From assembly GCF_025854335.1 (NCBI RefSeq), contig NZ_CP107716.1, forward strand, positions 675,001 to 739,000: DNA of 64,000 nt. Direction: 5' to 3'. The position numbers were made by a program, and so were the translations under genes. This DNA is from Pelagibacterium flavum. GTDB taxonomy: Bacteria; Pseudomonadota; Alphaproteobacteria; Rhizobiales; Devosiaceae. This document shows, in pieces, positions 30,201 through 37,133 of this stretch (its first letter is position 1; every line of letters begins with the position of its first letter). A model generated the notes under the pieces. It made no database searches, was not told where the DNA came from, and was given only the letters and a program-made list of their open reading frames with translations.

Positions 30201-31283
30201 GCCTTCCGTGGGTATTTCGATCGGCTTTCCAGTTCGGAGCCTCCTTTTAGGCATTCCCGCCTTCTGCTTTGCGCGCACGTAATCACGCTGTATCGGGTCG
30301 ACAGCAAATGGACAAAAGAACACCTACTTCCGCTCTTCGACTGGCAGACGAACCCGGTATCTGCCGTCCGAGTGTGGAAAGGCTTTTTGTGGTCTGCTCG
30401 TATATACTGGCCGCTTCTGGACGCCATTCGACAGCCGTTTTTACAGACCGCTCTGCGCTACGAGGCACTGGACGAGCATGCTGAACGATATGTCGCCTTG
30501 CTAACCTATGCTGCGCTTGAACAAAGCAACATTTTTTCGAGAAGGGAGCTGGCCGCGGCCACGGCGGCTCTCCCGGTTGAAGGCCTCGAACAGGTCGTTC
30601 AAACGCTCGTAGATGCTCTCCAAAGCGCGGGGCCGAAAAGCGCGGAACAGTGGCAGAACCGTATCGAGCCTTACATAAAGCACATTTGGCCGCAATCGCA
30701 GAACGCACGGGTGCCCCGGATTTCGAACGCATTTGCTCGGCTGGCTATAGCTGCAGGTGCGCAATTTCCGGCTGCGGTCGACACCCTTAGCGACTGGTTT
30801 CTGCGATCGGAGAATATCGATTTCACGCTGCACCGCTTGTCTGAGGCAGGTCATCCAGAGAAATTTCCGGAAACTTCCTTAGCTCTGATGGATGCTGTGG
30901 TTCCCGATCAGCCGGCATGGTCCGCCAACGAGTTGAGGAATTGTCTCGCCTCTTTGAAAACTGCGCGCGCCGAACTGGCCGACGACGCTCGCTTTGTTCG
31001 CTTAGTGCCCGACTCGAAACTCTATGAGCAATTGCAGTGCCTTGCGATCCGCCGTGTTAGGATTCGGATGTGTGCGATGAAGATCCACGCCTGGGCGCTG
31101 GCGACCGATCTTTCCCAGTCTTTGGCCAAGCGCCGACAGCGTCCCAACCAGGCAAAGGTGCGCTCGACGACCCAGCGGCGCGGTAAGAGCTCGAACCCCT
31201 TGGCAGTGTCGGAGCGTTTGACGATTTGCAGATCCCAGCGGCCTATCTTGGCCAATGAACCGCGTAATTTGGGGCCAGCATAG
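27282..31283 (+). CDS. Large SIR2 defence protein (defence-associated sirtuin type), 3' end altered by IS5
   Basis: Residues 1-280 form a SIR2 NADase domain: GAGIS at 28-32, ITTNFDRLF near 124, LHG near 164 (catalytic His) and GYSITDPVLRYMM near 213. About 1000 helical residues follow, with an acidic run near 920 encoded by 9-bp GAGGAGGAC repeats. This plan matches the phage-sensing sirtuins (DSR type, SIR2 plus a DUF4020-like C-terminus), which deplete NAD in infected cells. An IS5 element begins exactly after codon 1248; past the IS the frame continues 19 codons to a stop, so the original protein was about 1267 residues and the present one ends in 86 IS-encoded residues. The ATG at 27282 follows GGGGGGA. 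Confidence 0.85.
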   Translation: MQFKKNGPDIPERLLQAHEDGRVVFFCGAGISYPAGLPGFKGLVKRIYNELRLHPTAVEQTALKNKAYDTAVGQLESRAVGGRFKVRKAIADVLTPRSTAPRATSTHEALLTLSNGGDDRCRLITTNFDRLFEEVIQRRRLSLETYRAPLLPIPKRRWDGLVYLHGLLPQTADPSEMDRLVVSSGDFGLAYLTERWAARFVSELFRNYIVCFVGYSITDPVLRYMMDALAADRMLGEAPPEVFAFGNYGRGKEEQAANEWRAKNVTPILYQNHNNHAHLHGTLSAWAETYRDGIRGRESIVARYAQSKPLGSTRQDDFVGRMLWALSHPSGIPAKRFAELDPAPPIDWLDTFAETRFLHRDLSRFGVSPNAEEDEKLSFSLIARPSAYSHAPWMRLIQRSFDRYSQWDDVMTQVARWLLRHLDDPQLLLWAAGQGDEVHEQFTFLLKGALEKTPPSPPMRKLWQLVLSGRLHTDFTRRSLYDWAKHLASSGLTAYLRLELKELLAPRVRLRKRIQWPSDDSNDGEQRNEYVRDLVDWEIVLAADYPHSALKHLADGEAWQNALPELLSDATELLRDAIDLMAALEGADARSDGSHWHQPSIRPHAQNRTHHDWTALIDFARDAWLASADRAPDLAAREVSRWLDIGYPVFRRLAFYAATEKPSLFPPEFGYQLLLADDAWWLWSVETQRETFLLLASVAERLPKNNEPLQRAILEGPPQRMFVDDLEREQFERISEREIWRRLTTFRDVGGQLIRDAAIALEKLSEGHPDWGAATERDHFPVWIESGNSWREYETVPASRREMEQWLQEHSEVDDLHREDDWRERCRLDFPRTATALIALSLAGTWPTDRWRQALQAWSEADLVGLSWKHLGPVLAGVSDDFVSTLSRQLAWWLKAVAGNASADPKLFFTLVDKVLAASVDEDEEEDEEEDEEVGGRHDFITQAINHPVGLLTEAILERWYASGLEDDQGLSDAFRGYFDRLSSSEPPFRHSRLLLCAHVITLYRVDSKWTKEHLLPLFDWQTNPVSAVRVWKGFLWSARIYWPLLDAIRQPFLQTALRYEALDEHAERYVALLTYAALEQSNIFSRRELAAATAALPVEGLEQVVQTLVDALQSAGPKSAEQWQNRIEPYIKHIWPQSQNARVPRISNAFARLAIAAGAQFPAAVDTLSDWFLRSENIDFTLHRLSEAGHPEKFPETSLALMDAVVPDQPAWSANELRNCLASLKTARAELADDARFVRLVPDSKLYEQLQCLAIRRVRIRMCAMKIHAWALATDLSQSLAKRRQRPNQAKVRSTTQRRGKSSNPLAVSERLTICRSQRPILANEPRNLGPA

Positions 31284-31858
31284 CCACCATCGGCGAAGAC
31301 ATGACGCAGCCAGGGAAAGCTCGAACGGATCGATTGGAGCACGGTGGCAGCACCGTCCCGATCCTGGACATCGGCACTGTGGACGACCAGCCCTACCATT
31401 AAGCCCAGCGTGTCGGTGACGATATGGCGCTTGCGACCCTTGATCTTCTTTCCTGCATCATAGCCCCGGACCCCGCCGCTTTCGGTGGTCTTGACACTTT
31501 GGCTGTCGATCACGCCCGCCGAGGGTGAAGCCTCACGCCCTTCGCACTCGCGGGCTATCATCACCAGGTGATGGTTGATGATGGCGAGCAAACCGCTGTC
31601 ACGCCAGTCATAGAAATAGCGCTGCACCGTCGATGGTGGCGGAAACTCTCCTGGCAGCAGGCTCCATTGGCAACCGCTCGAGGCCATGTAGAGCACAGCA
31701 TCCATCACGGACCGCAAATTCGTGGTCCTCGGTCGACCGATAGATCGCGCAGGCGGCATGAGGGGCGCGATGATCGCCCATTCCTGGTCGGTCAGATCGC
31801 TTGAATAACGACGCCCACGTCGCGCATACTCGTGTCGGGCAGTTTCGGTCCAGGCCAT
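31022..31858 (-). CDS. IS5-family transposase
   Basis: The 278-residue protein has the IS5 DDE set: D in GVIDSQSVKT, D in FADGGYAG and E in VVERTFAWLGRCRRL. The N-terminal YSSDLTDQEWAIIAPLMP is typical of the family. The frame reads through the left inverted repeat, and its TAG stop (31022-31024) is supplied by the flanking SIR2 sequence rather than by the IS. Confidence 0.92.
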   Translation of the reverse strand: MAWTETARHEYARRGRRYSSDLTDQEWAIIAPLMPPARSIGRPRTTNLRSVMDAVLYMASSGCQWSLLPGEFPPPSTVQRYFYDWRDSGLLAIINHHLVMIARECEGREASPSAGVIDSQSVKTTESGGVRGYDAGKKIKGRKRHIVTDTLGLMVGLVVHSADVQDRDGAATVLQSIRSSFPWLRHVFADGGYAGPKLRGSLAKIGRWDLQIVKRSDTAKGFELLPRRWVVERTFAWLGRCRRLAKDWERSVASAQAWIFIAHIRILTRRIARHCNCS

Positions 31859-31914
31859 TGTGTTCTCCGTTCAGTCTCGCAACCGAACTGAATCACAACC
31901 TGCTGAAACTGCTC
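31026..31914 (-). mobile_element. IS5-family insertion sequence, about 889 bp
   Basis: The ends are imperfect inverted repeats, GAGCAATTGCAG on the left and GAGCAGTTTCAG read inward from the right. One transposase frame fills the element. No target duplication is visible (TAT or CTA left, AAC or ACT right), so one flank may have changed since insertion. It interrupts the last codons of the SIR2 gene. Confidence 0.8.
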
Positions 31915-32007
31915 AACTCTTTTCGGGTTGGGCTCTTAGAGACAGCCATTCGCCAGAGGGGGTTGGCTGTATAACGGGCTTCGTCGCAATCACTGTCTCG
32001 CTTATCA

Positions 32008-32553
32008 CTATCGCAAGAACCAATGCGGTTTCGGCATCCGCGAGTATATCTCTCTGCGCGGCTTCTCGTGCCAGCCGACATTAAAGGCGTTGTCCAAGCT
32101 GAAAAAAGTCAGGCGGTGATAAGACAGTTTGTCGTGAATGTACCACGCGAGCTGTTTCCAGCTATCGCGCTCAGTCGCATTCGCGTTGAAAGATGGGATT
32201 ACGACGCAGGCTGCGGCACCTTTATGACCAGCCGCATCGCGGTGGTCCCATATATGGTATGCGAAATTCTTTTCGTTTGATGCGCACTTCAGCCCGTTGC
32301 GCGCGCCAAAGTCATTTAGTCTCGCCGACCGAAAGCCAGACCGAACTACGATAGGGCCGAACTTCGCGGCCAAGGGCTCAAGGATTTGTTCGCACAATTG
32401 CGTTCCTGTCTCGATAGCGAGATCAGGATCATCGGGCACGTTGAGGATGCCGTATGCAGCGCCAATTTCAGAGTACAAGAACTGCCGCATGTAGAAATGC
32501 TCAGACAGCCTCACACGCCCCAGTTTTTCAAGCTTCCAAAAGATATCTTTCAT
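32008..32553 (-). CDS. Peptidase M15-like protein, tentative
   Basis: The first 70 residues (LSEHFYMRQFLYSEIGAAYG, then VVRSGFRS) resemble the entry region of M15-type D,D-peptidases and endolysin-like enzymes. A His-rich centre (YHIWDHRDAAGHKGAAACVV) could carry metal ligands, but the usual SxHxxGxAxD motif is not clean. There is no signal peptide. It lies between the SIR2/IS5 segment and joint motif 3. It could be a lysin-like or accessory defence protein; the call is weak. Confidence 0.45.
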   Translation of the reverse strand: MKDIFWKLEKLGRVRLSEHFYMRQFLYSEIGAAYGILNVPDDPDLAIETGTQLCEQILEPLAAKFGPIVVRSGFRSARLNDFGARNGLKCASNEKNFAYHIWDHRDAAGHKGAAACVVIPSFNANATERDSWKQLAWYIHDKLSYHRLTFFSLDNAFNVGWHEKPRREIYSRMPKPHWFLR

Positions 32554-32648
32554 GTCGATAGGATAGCTTAGACTATTGGCTATTCTGTGTTTTTTCGCGG
32601 TTCAGCGCGCCCCTTAAAGCTGGCCGCCTGCACCTCCGACAACAGACC

Positions 32649-32667
32649 GATGCACCCGGGTTCAATC
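32649..32667. repeat. Joint motif copy 3
   Basis: TGCACCCGGGTTCA lies between the M15-like gene and the membrane protein gene, and contains the stop codon of the latter. The 14-base core is identical to copy 4. Confidence 0.6.
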
Positions 32668-33630
32668 ATCGAAGAATGACTTCACCTCGGCCCAGTCCAA
32701 GCCTGGAAGTGCGGGATATGGGCCGACATATTTCCCAAGCGAAATTTGCCGTGCATTCATGTCAGGCAGGCTGCTCGTCACCATGTGGTCTTCGCCCTGG
32801 CTGTCGATTGGGACGATGACGGGCTCGCCATCAGCCCGAGCAGCGACGTAGTATACGGCACCGGAACGCGAATAGCTGCTGCCCCAGGCGCCTACCATAT
32901 TGCATCCTATGATGTCCCATTGGCCAAACCCTCGGGCACGACAACGTACTGCGGAGAAATTCTCCTGATCGAAGAAGAAATTTCCTTCGTCGCGATCCAG
33001 CCGCTGGATGTAGTTTAGTTCGACGGCGTCGCTGACGCGGTTTCTGTCGTCGCGCGTTGCCGCTTGAATGTCGTCCGGTTCGATCTGCAGCCAATCTCGC
33101 GAAAGAGCATCACAGCGGTGGTCCCACCCCTTATCCCACGCATATGCCATCCATTTACTGGCCTCGACGCCGAGTTCCTCACTCAAACTGTCAGCCGCCA
33201 ACTGTTCCTGCTCGCGCTCCCAGGCGATTTGTTCATTGATGTCCCCTCCAGCAAACGCTTGCTGCGCCTCCTGATAGATTTCATCGTATCGTACGAGTGT
33301 TTCACAATAGGCAGCCAGGGAAGATGGGCGTTCAAGCACCACAAGGCTGGCGTCGGTTGAGATAGGGGCACTGGTCTCGTCTGGAAGCTCGTCGGCCCTC
33401 ATCGCAAGGACGGCATCTTCGACGGCTGTGGCGTTTTCTGGCCCCTCGTCGGTAGCTCCATCTTCCGATAGTGGGGACATCCACTCAGCGGCGATTGGCA
33501 TAACAAAGATGCTCGCCAAGACAACAAGCCAACCTTTCCCCCGTTGCCCCCGCCTAAATATTCCCAGGAAGAGACCGTAGAAAAATGCCAGAGTGCTGAC
33601 GAAAGCTATAGTGATACCAAGAATATGCAT
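32662..33630 (-). CDS. Membrane protein of unknown function
   Basis: Two N-terminal hydrophobic helices (about residues 3-25 and 34-48) anchor a 270-residue soluble part that is rich in acidic residues. The soluble part has a small Cys-containing end (VRCRARGFGQWDIIGCNMVGAWG). No domain is recognised. It diverges from the XRE gene across a short region with two palindromes, so the XRE protein may control both genes. Confidence 0.6.
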   Translation of the reverse strand: MHILGITIAFVSTLAFFYGLFLGIFRRGQRGKGWLVVLASIFVMPIAAEWMSPLSEDGATDEGPENATAVEDAVLAMRADELPDETSAPISTDASLVVLERPSSLAAYCETLVRYDEIYQEAQQAFAGGDINEQIAWEREQEQLAADSLSEELGVEASKWMAYAWDKGWDHRCDALSRDWLQIEPDDIQAATRDDRNRVSDAVELNYIQRLDRDEGNFFFDQENFSAVRCRARGFGQWDIIGCNMVGAWGSSYSRSGAVYYVAARADGEPVIVPIDSQGEDHMVTSSLPDMNARQISLGKYVGPYPALPGLDWAEVKSFFDD

Positions 33631-33647
33631 TGGCGCCCCTCAAAACC

Positions 33648-33660
33648 GTATTTTTTATAC
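33648..33660. promoter_or_regulatory. Palindrome in the divergent promoter region
   Basis: GTATTTTTTATAC has 4-bp arms and lies 18 bases before the membrane protein start. It shares the CCGTATTTT core with the palindrome at 33709, so both may bind the XRE repressor. Confidence 0.4.
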
Positions 33661-33708
33661 TATACACTCTGAAAAGCGGTAGTTCACCCCTCTATGCCGT
33701 AAGTCCCC

Positions 33709-33727
33709 GCCGTATTTTAAGTACGGC
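33709..33727. promoter_or_regulatory. Operator-like palindrome abutting the XRE start codon
   Basis: GCCGTATTTTAAGTACGGC has perfect 6-bp arms and ends at the base before the XRE ATG. It leaves no room for a Shine-Dalgarno site. Autorepression by the XRE protein and translation of a leaderless message would explain the layout. Confidence 0.55.
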
Positions 33728-33990
33728 ATGGACACCAAAGCCCGCGTCGGCCTTAGAATTCAGGCTATTCGAAAAGAAAGATTTGGCTCCCAGGCGGAGT
33801 TGGCTGAGGCTATCGGTCGAAGTGTGGAGACCGTCTCCGCGATCGAGCGTGGGAAGAGCCTGCCAAACTTCGAAACGCTCGAACGACTGGCTCTTGCCTT
33901 GGACGTACCGATTGAGCTACTCCCCGAAAATGGGACGCTGACGTAAGCTACGAATTGTTGTCTGCTGGTCTTCGACGATGGAGATCAGAG

Positions 33991-34284
33991 ATGTCGAAAC
34001 GAAAGCAGCATTCGCCCGAGTTCAAGGCGAAGGTCGCCCTGGAAGCATTGAAGGGCGAAGAGACGGTATCGGAATTGGCGAGCCGGTTCGGTATCCACCC
34101 CACGATGATCCACCAATGGAAGCGGGCGTTACTCGAAGGGGCATCGGGTGTGTTCGAGCGTGGCGGGCGCAAAAAGCCAGAGATTGACGATGAACAGGTC
34201 AAGGATCTGCACGCCAAGATCGGAGAGCTGGCCGTCGCCAACGATTTTTTGTCACGAAAGCTCAAGCCCTGGGGCGGGAAGTGA
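33991..34284 (+). CDS. IS3-family transposase OrfA (second element)
   Basis: The 97-residue protein begins MSKRKQHSPEFKAKVALEAL and has the OrfA helix-turn-helix (TVSELASRFGIHPTMIHQWK) followed by a helical tail. It overlaps orfB by 4 bases, the usual site of a programmed frameshift. Confidence 0.9.
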   Translation: MSKRKQHSPEFKAKVALEALKGEETVSELASRFGIHPTMIHQWKRALLEGASGVFERGGRKKPEIDDEQVKDLHAKIGELAVANDFLSRKLKPWGGK

Positions 34285-35144
34285 GACGGGGGATGATAGA
34301 ACCTGATCACCCCGTTCTCTCGATTGGCAAGCAGTGCACGCTGCTGTCGCTCTCGCGTTCCTCGTTCTACTACACGCCGAAAGGCGAGACCGAGATCAAC
34401 CTCGCGCTAATGCGCAGGATCGATGAGCAATTCCTGGAGACACCCTTCTTCGGAGTCCGGCAGATGACCTGGCACCTGCGCAATGAAGGGCACCTGGTGA
34501 ACGAGAAGCGCGTGCGGCGGCTGATGCGGCTCATGGGGCTGATGCCAATCTACCAGAAGCCCAATACCTCGAGACCGGCCAAGGGACACAAGGTTTGGCC
34601 GTATCTTCTAAAGGGATTGAGGGTGGAACGTCCGAACCAGGCCTGGGCTGCGGACATCACGTATCTTCCGATGCGCCGGGGCTTTCTCTACCTGGTGGCC
34701 ATCATGGACTGGCACACCCGCAAAGTCTTGGCCTGGCGCATCTCGAACACGCTGGAGGCAGACTTCTGCATCGAAGCATTGAACGAGGCGGTCCACAAGT
34801 TCGGCCCACCCGAGGTCATGAACACCGATCAAGGCAGCCAGTTCACGTCCTTTGCCTGGACCGATCGGTTGCGACGAATGGGAGTGCGCATCTCCATGGA
34901 TGGCAAGGGGCGGTTCCTCGACAATATCTTTGTCGAGCGGCTCTGGCGCACCCTCAAATACGAATGCGTCTATCTGCACGCTTGGGAAACTGGATCACAG
35001 GCTCGTGCTGGCGTCCGCGACTGGATGGAATTCTACAATCATCGACGCCCTCATTCCGCCCTTGGCGGTAAACCGCCTGCCGTGATCTATTGGCAGCGCA
35101 TTGAGCAAAACCAACCCGACCAGCAGGTGCAACGAGTAGCTTAA
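34281..35144 (+). CDS. IS3-family transposase OrfB (second element)
   Basis: The rve core has its DDE residues: D in WAADITYLPM, D in NTDQGSQFTS and E in FVERLWRTLKYE. The N-terminus carries the HTH_21-like region. The 287 residues are intact. The frame opens with a GTG overlapping orfA. Confidence 0.92.
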   Translation: MRRGMIEPDHPVLSIGKQCTLLSLSRSSFYYTPKGETEINLALMRRIDEQFLETPFFGVRQMTWHLRNEGHLVNEKRVRRLMRLMGLMPIYQKPNTSRPAKGHKVWPYLLKGLRVERPNQAWAADITYLPMRRGFLYLVAIMDWHTRKVLAWRISNTLEADFCIEALNEAVHKFGPPEVMNTDQGSQFTSFAWTDRLRRMGVRISMDGKGRFLDNIFVERLWRTLKYECVYLHAWETGSQARAGVRDWMEFYNHRRPHSALGGKPPAVIYWQRIEQNQPDQQVQRVA

Positions 35145-35413
35145 TTTACGCCGAAATCTGTCCAGCGATTGGGGGGTAGCTCAGATACGCGAGTTCTTTC
35201 ATTTGCCCGAGAAGGATCTTTCGCCGCGAAGGGACGCAATGGTGGCGCAAATCAACGCTAAGCTCCTAGCGTTCTCGGAGCAGAAACTGGAAACAGCGCT
35301 TGAGGTCATCAGTGCACTGGAACGCGCGCGATAGTCGCGGCGATGTGCCAATATAAGTCCCCCTATGGCTGTGACATCCATTGCCAAATTGCCGCGCAAA
35401 CAGTTGGCCGTAA

Positions 35414-36751
35414 TTAGTTCGTGAGGAAACGCCAGCGCTGCAAAAGAGCAGGGTCATACCTTCGCGCGCATTCACTGCGGATCGTGGTGGAAAGCACAGG
35501 GTTTATTTTGCCTGCATGCTGAATTGCTGATCGATAAACGTAGGCGTCTATGTGTTCTGATACCCCATGTGCTGCTGTCCAAGATCTAAGATAATTGAGC
35601 AAATGCAGCACTGCAGCCTCCCGGCGCTCTGGTCTCACCCAGGATGATGTACGCGTTAGCTTTACCAACTGCTTGGTCCTCTCCTGGAATTTTTTTCGTG
35701 CCTTTTCAGAGGGGGAGATGTTGGTCGTTCCGCGCCGTTTCCGTATCTGGAAACCAAGGAAATCAAATCCGTGGTCATATCTTCGGACCTTCTTATATGG
35801 GTGCTTCAGCCTGAAATAGCCGTACGAACAGCGCTCAAGTGAACGCTCCAAGGTTCTCTGCACCGCTTTCACATCATGCTTCGTATTTCCCAGCACGGCG
35901 ATGTTATCGGCGTAGCTGATGAAGGCGTCCTTGCAGTCTCCCAATGCGACTGCATCGGTCAGCAACAAGGCTACAATGAACTCAGCGATTGCTGATGAAA
36001 GAGGTGAGCCTTGGGGAATACCCGCACGGCTTAGAAAGGTTAGGCTGACAGGATCCGTCCTGGGGATAGTGTGGACATTGTCAACGATGTTGAACGTGTC
36101 CGCTAGGACGGTGGAAAGAATGACTTCCGTAGGTAGTGGGAGCCATTCCGAAATGGCCGTTGCCGCATCCATACCGCGGCGAAGGCGACCATCAGGGGCA
36201 GCGCCGACGTGCAGGTAGAATTCGCGAATATCGCACTCAAGTGCGAACTTTGCCGAACCTTCCACAAATCGGTCTGCAATTTCTAAAGCCGCACGGTCCC
36301 TGCCCAACCGTTCAAACTGAGTTGGACGCAGGTGAGGCTCGATAAACGGCCGAAGTGCCATGACGCAAAGATATTGGCGTGCTTTATGGCGAAGGCCAAA
36401 GCTTAAAATTGGTCGATAGCCGCGACCGCCCTCCTTCTTCTCAATTTTCAACCTGACTATCTCGTCATCAGCCTGCCAAACGTCTAGTTGATCGGCAAGC
36501 TCCACCAAGAAGGTCCGGTGCACTCGATACTTTGGCTTCAGCCGTCTATTGGCCATATGCAGCGCAACCAGCTTGGCTGCGCGCGAGCGCATGAGGACCC
36601 GTTGTTTTTGCATGGCTTTCCCATGTTTCCCGCGTTCGACATTCTTTCGTAGGCTCTCGATCAGCCGGCCGGTCTGCTTATATGCCTGGCGTATCGCAAA
36701 GCGCGCGCGTTGATCGAGGTTGCTCGGACGTGGTGCACCCGGGTTCATCAT
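35414..36751 (-). CDS. Reverse transcriptase with a YADN catalytic box
   Basis: The 445-residue protein has the RT fingers and palm: GYRPILSFGLRHKA near 111, QFERLGRDRAALEIA near 145, motif A LECDIREFYL with D174, motif B GIPQGSPLSS at 244-253, motif C FISYADNIAV at 278-287 and a GFDFLGF box near 328. The second catalytic aspartate of YADD is Asn283 (codon AAC). A helical thumb-like end follows; no En, GIIM or other domain and no intron RNA structure is seen. The ATG pair at 36751/36748 follows GGAGGTG. It lies 49 bases after an excisionase-like gene. It may be a defence RT of an unclassified group. Confidence 0.82.
   Translation of the reverse strand: MMNPGAPRPSNLDQRARFAIRQAYKQTGRLIESLRKNVERGKHGKAMQKQRVLMRSRAAKLVALHMANRRLKPKYRVHRTFLVELADQLDVWQADDEIVRLKIEKKEGGRGYRPILSFGLRHKARQYLCVMALRPFIEPHLRPTQFERLGRDRAALEIADRFVEGSAKFALECDIREFYLHVGAAPDGRLRRGMDAATAISEWLPLPTEVILSTVLADTFNIVDNVHTIPRTDPVSLTFLSRAGIPQGSPLSSAIAEFIVALLLTDAVALGDCKDAFISYADNIAVLGNTKHDVKAVQRTLERSLERCSYGYFRLKHPYKKVRRYDHGFDFLGFQIRKRRGTTNISPSEKARKKFQERTKQLVKLTRTSSWVRPERREAAVLHLLNYLRSWTAAHGVSEHIDAYVYRSAIQHAGKINPVLSTTIRSECARRYDPALLQRWRFLTN
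36732..36749. repeat. Joint motif copy 4
   Basis: TGCACCCGGGTTCA falls on codons 2 to 7 of the RT gene, at the border between the RT segment and the integrase/excisionase segment. Its 14-base core is identical to copy 3. Confidence 0.6.
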
Positions 36752-36800
36752 TCACCTCCAAAGGTGATTGCTGAAAAAATTAAGGGTAGGGAAGTGGAGC

Positions 36801-37037
36801 TCAGCGCTTGGAGATCGGCTGAATTTCTTGCTCGGCCAACCATTGTTTAAAGCGGTCGACGTTGTAAAGGACGCGATGCCCCATCCTGGCAAAAGGTGGC
36901 CCTTTCCGGGCAGTGCGCCATTTCGCGAGGGTGGTGGGATGCACCCCCAAGCTTGAAGCGAGCTCCTCTGTGGTCACATAGCCTATAAGAGCGCCGGATG
37001 TTTTATGGGCAATAGGTTGCCGTCTGTTGGTATTCAT
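36801..37037 (-). CDS. Excisionase-like helix-turn-helix protein
   Basis: The 78-residue protein has a winged-helix/MerR-like DNA-binding fold (YVTTEELASSLGVHPTTLAK, then FARMGHRVLYNVDRFKQWL). This is the usual design of AlpA/Xis proteins that steer integrases toward excision. It is encoded after the integrase and an unknown gene on the same strand. TGTCCG motifs lie just upstream of it. Confidence 0.75.
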   Translation of the reverse strand: MNTNRRQPIAHKTSGALIGYVTTEELASSLGVHPTTLAKWRTARKGPPFARMGHRVLYNVDRFKQWLAEQEIQPISKR

Positions 37038-37099
37038 TGTCGTTAGCCAGCGTTTTGTTGGTACTGACTAAACATCTACTGGCCGTGATTGGCGTTGGC

Positions 37100-37129
37100 A
37101 CGGACATTGTTGTCTGCACTGGTGTCCGT
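37100..37129. repeat. TGTCCG cluster upstream of the excisionase-like gene
   Basis: ACGGACA (37100-37106) and TGTCCGT (37123-37129) are perfect inverted 7-mers, and TGTCTGCACTGGTGTCCG resembles the element I arm repeats with one extra base. It may be a binding site for Int or Xis that also controls the xis promoter. Confidence 0.5.
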
Positions 37130-37133
37130 AGTG

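Larger units (their letters stand above)
33913..35183 (+). mobile_element. Second IS3-family element, 1271 bp
   Basis: The ends match as inverted repeats: TGAGCTACTCCCCGA on the left and TGAGCTACCCCCCAA read inward from the right. A 3-bp duplication GAT flanks it (33910-33912 and 35184-35186). Its ends and proteins differ from those of the IS3 element at 2473, so the two are different IS types. Confidence 0.9.
33728..35334 (+). pseudogene. XRE-family repressor split by an IS3 element
   Basis: The 5' part (33728-33912) codes for a full XRE/Cro helix-turn-helix (SQAELAEAIGRSVETVSAIE, FETLERLALALDVPI). The 3' part (35187-35334) codes for REFFHLPEKDLSPRRDAMVA and a final helix. Taking out the IS and one copy of the GAT duplication rejoins the frame at DVPI-REFF and gives a normal 110-residue regulator. 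The shortened frame now ends inside the IS at 33946 after 72 residues (tail ELLPENGTLT); it keeps the DNA-binding domain but loses the C-terminal helices that usually dimerise. Confidence 0.88.

Noticed and set aside
33728..33946. Complete 72-residue XRE gene
   Set aside because: The IS3 end and target duplication show that its last 10 codons and stop come from the IS.
35414..36751. Group II intron
   Set aside because: No maturase or endonuclease domain after the RT, no domain V-like hairpin noticed nearby, and the RT sits in a gene cluster with its own ribosome site.
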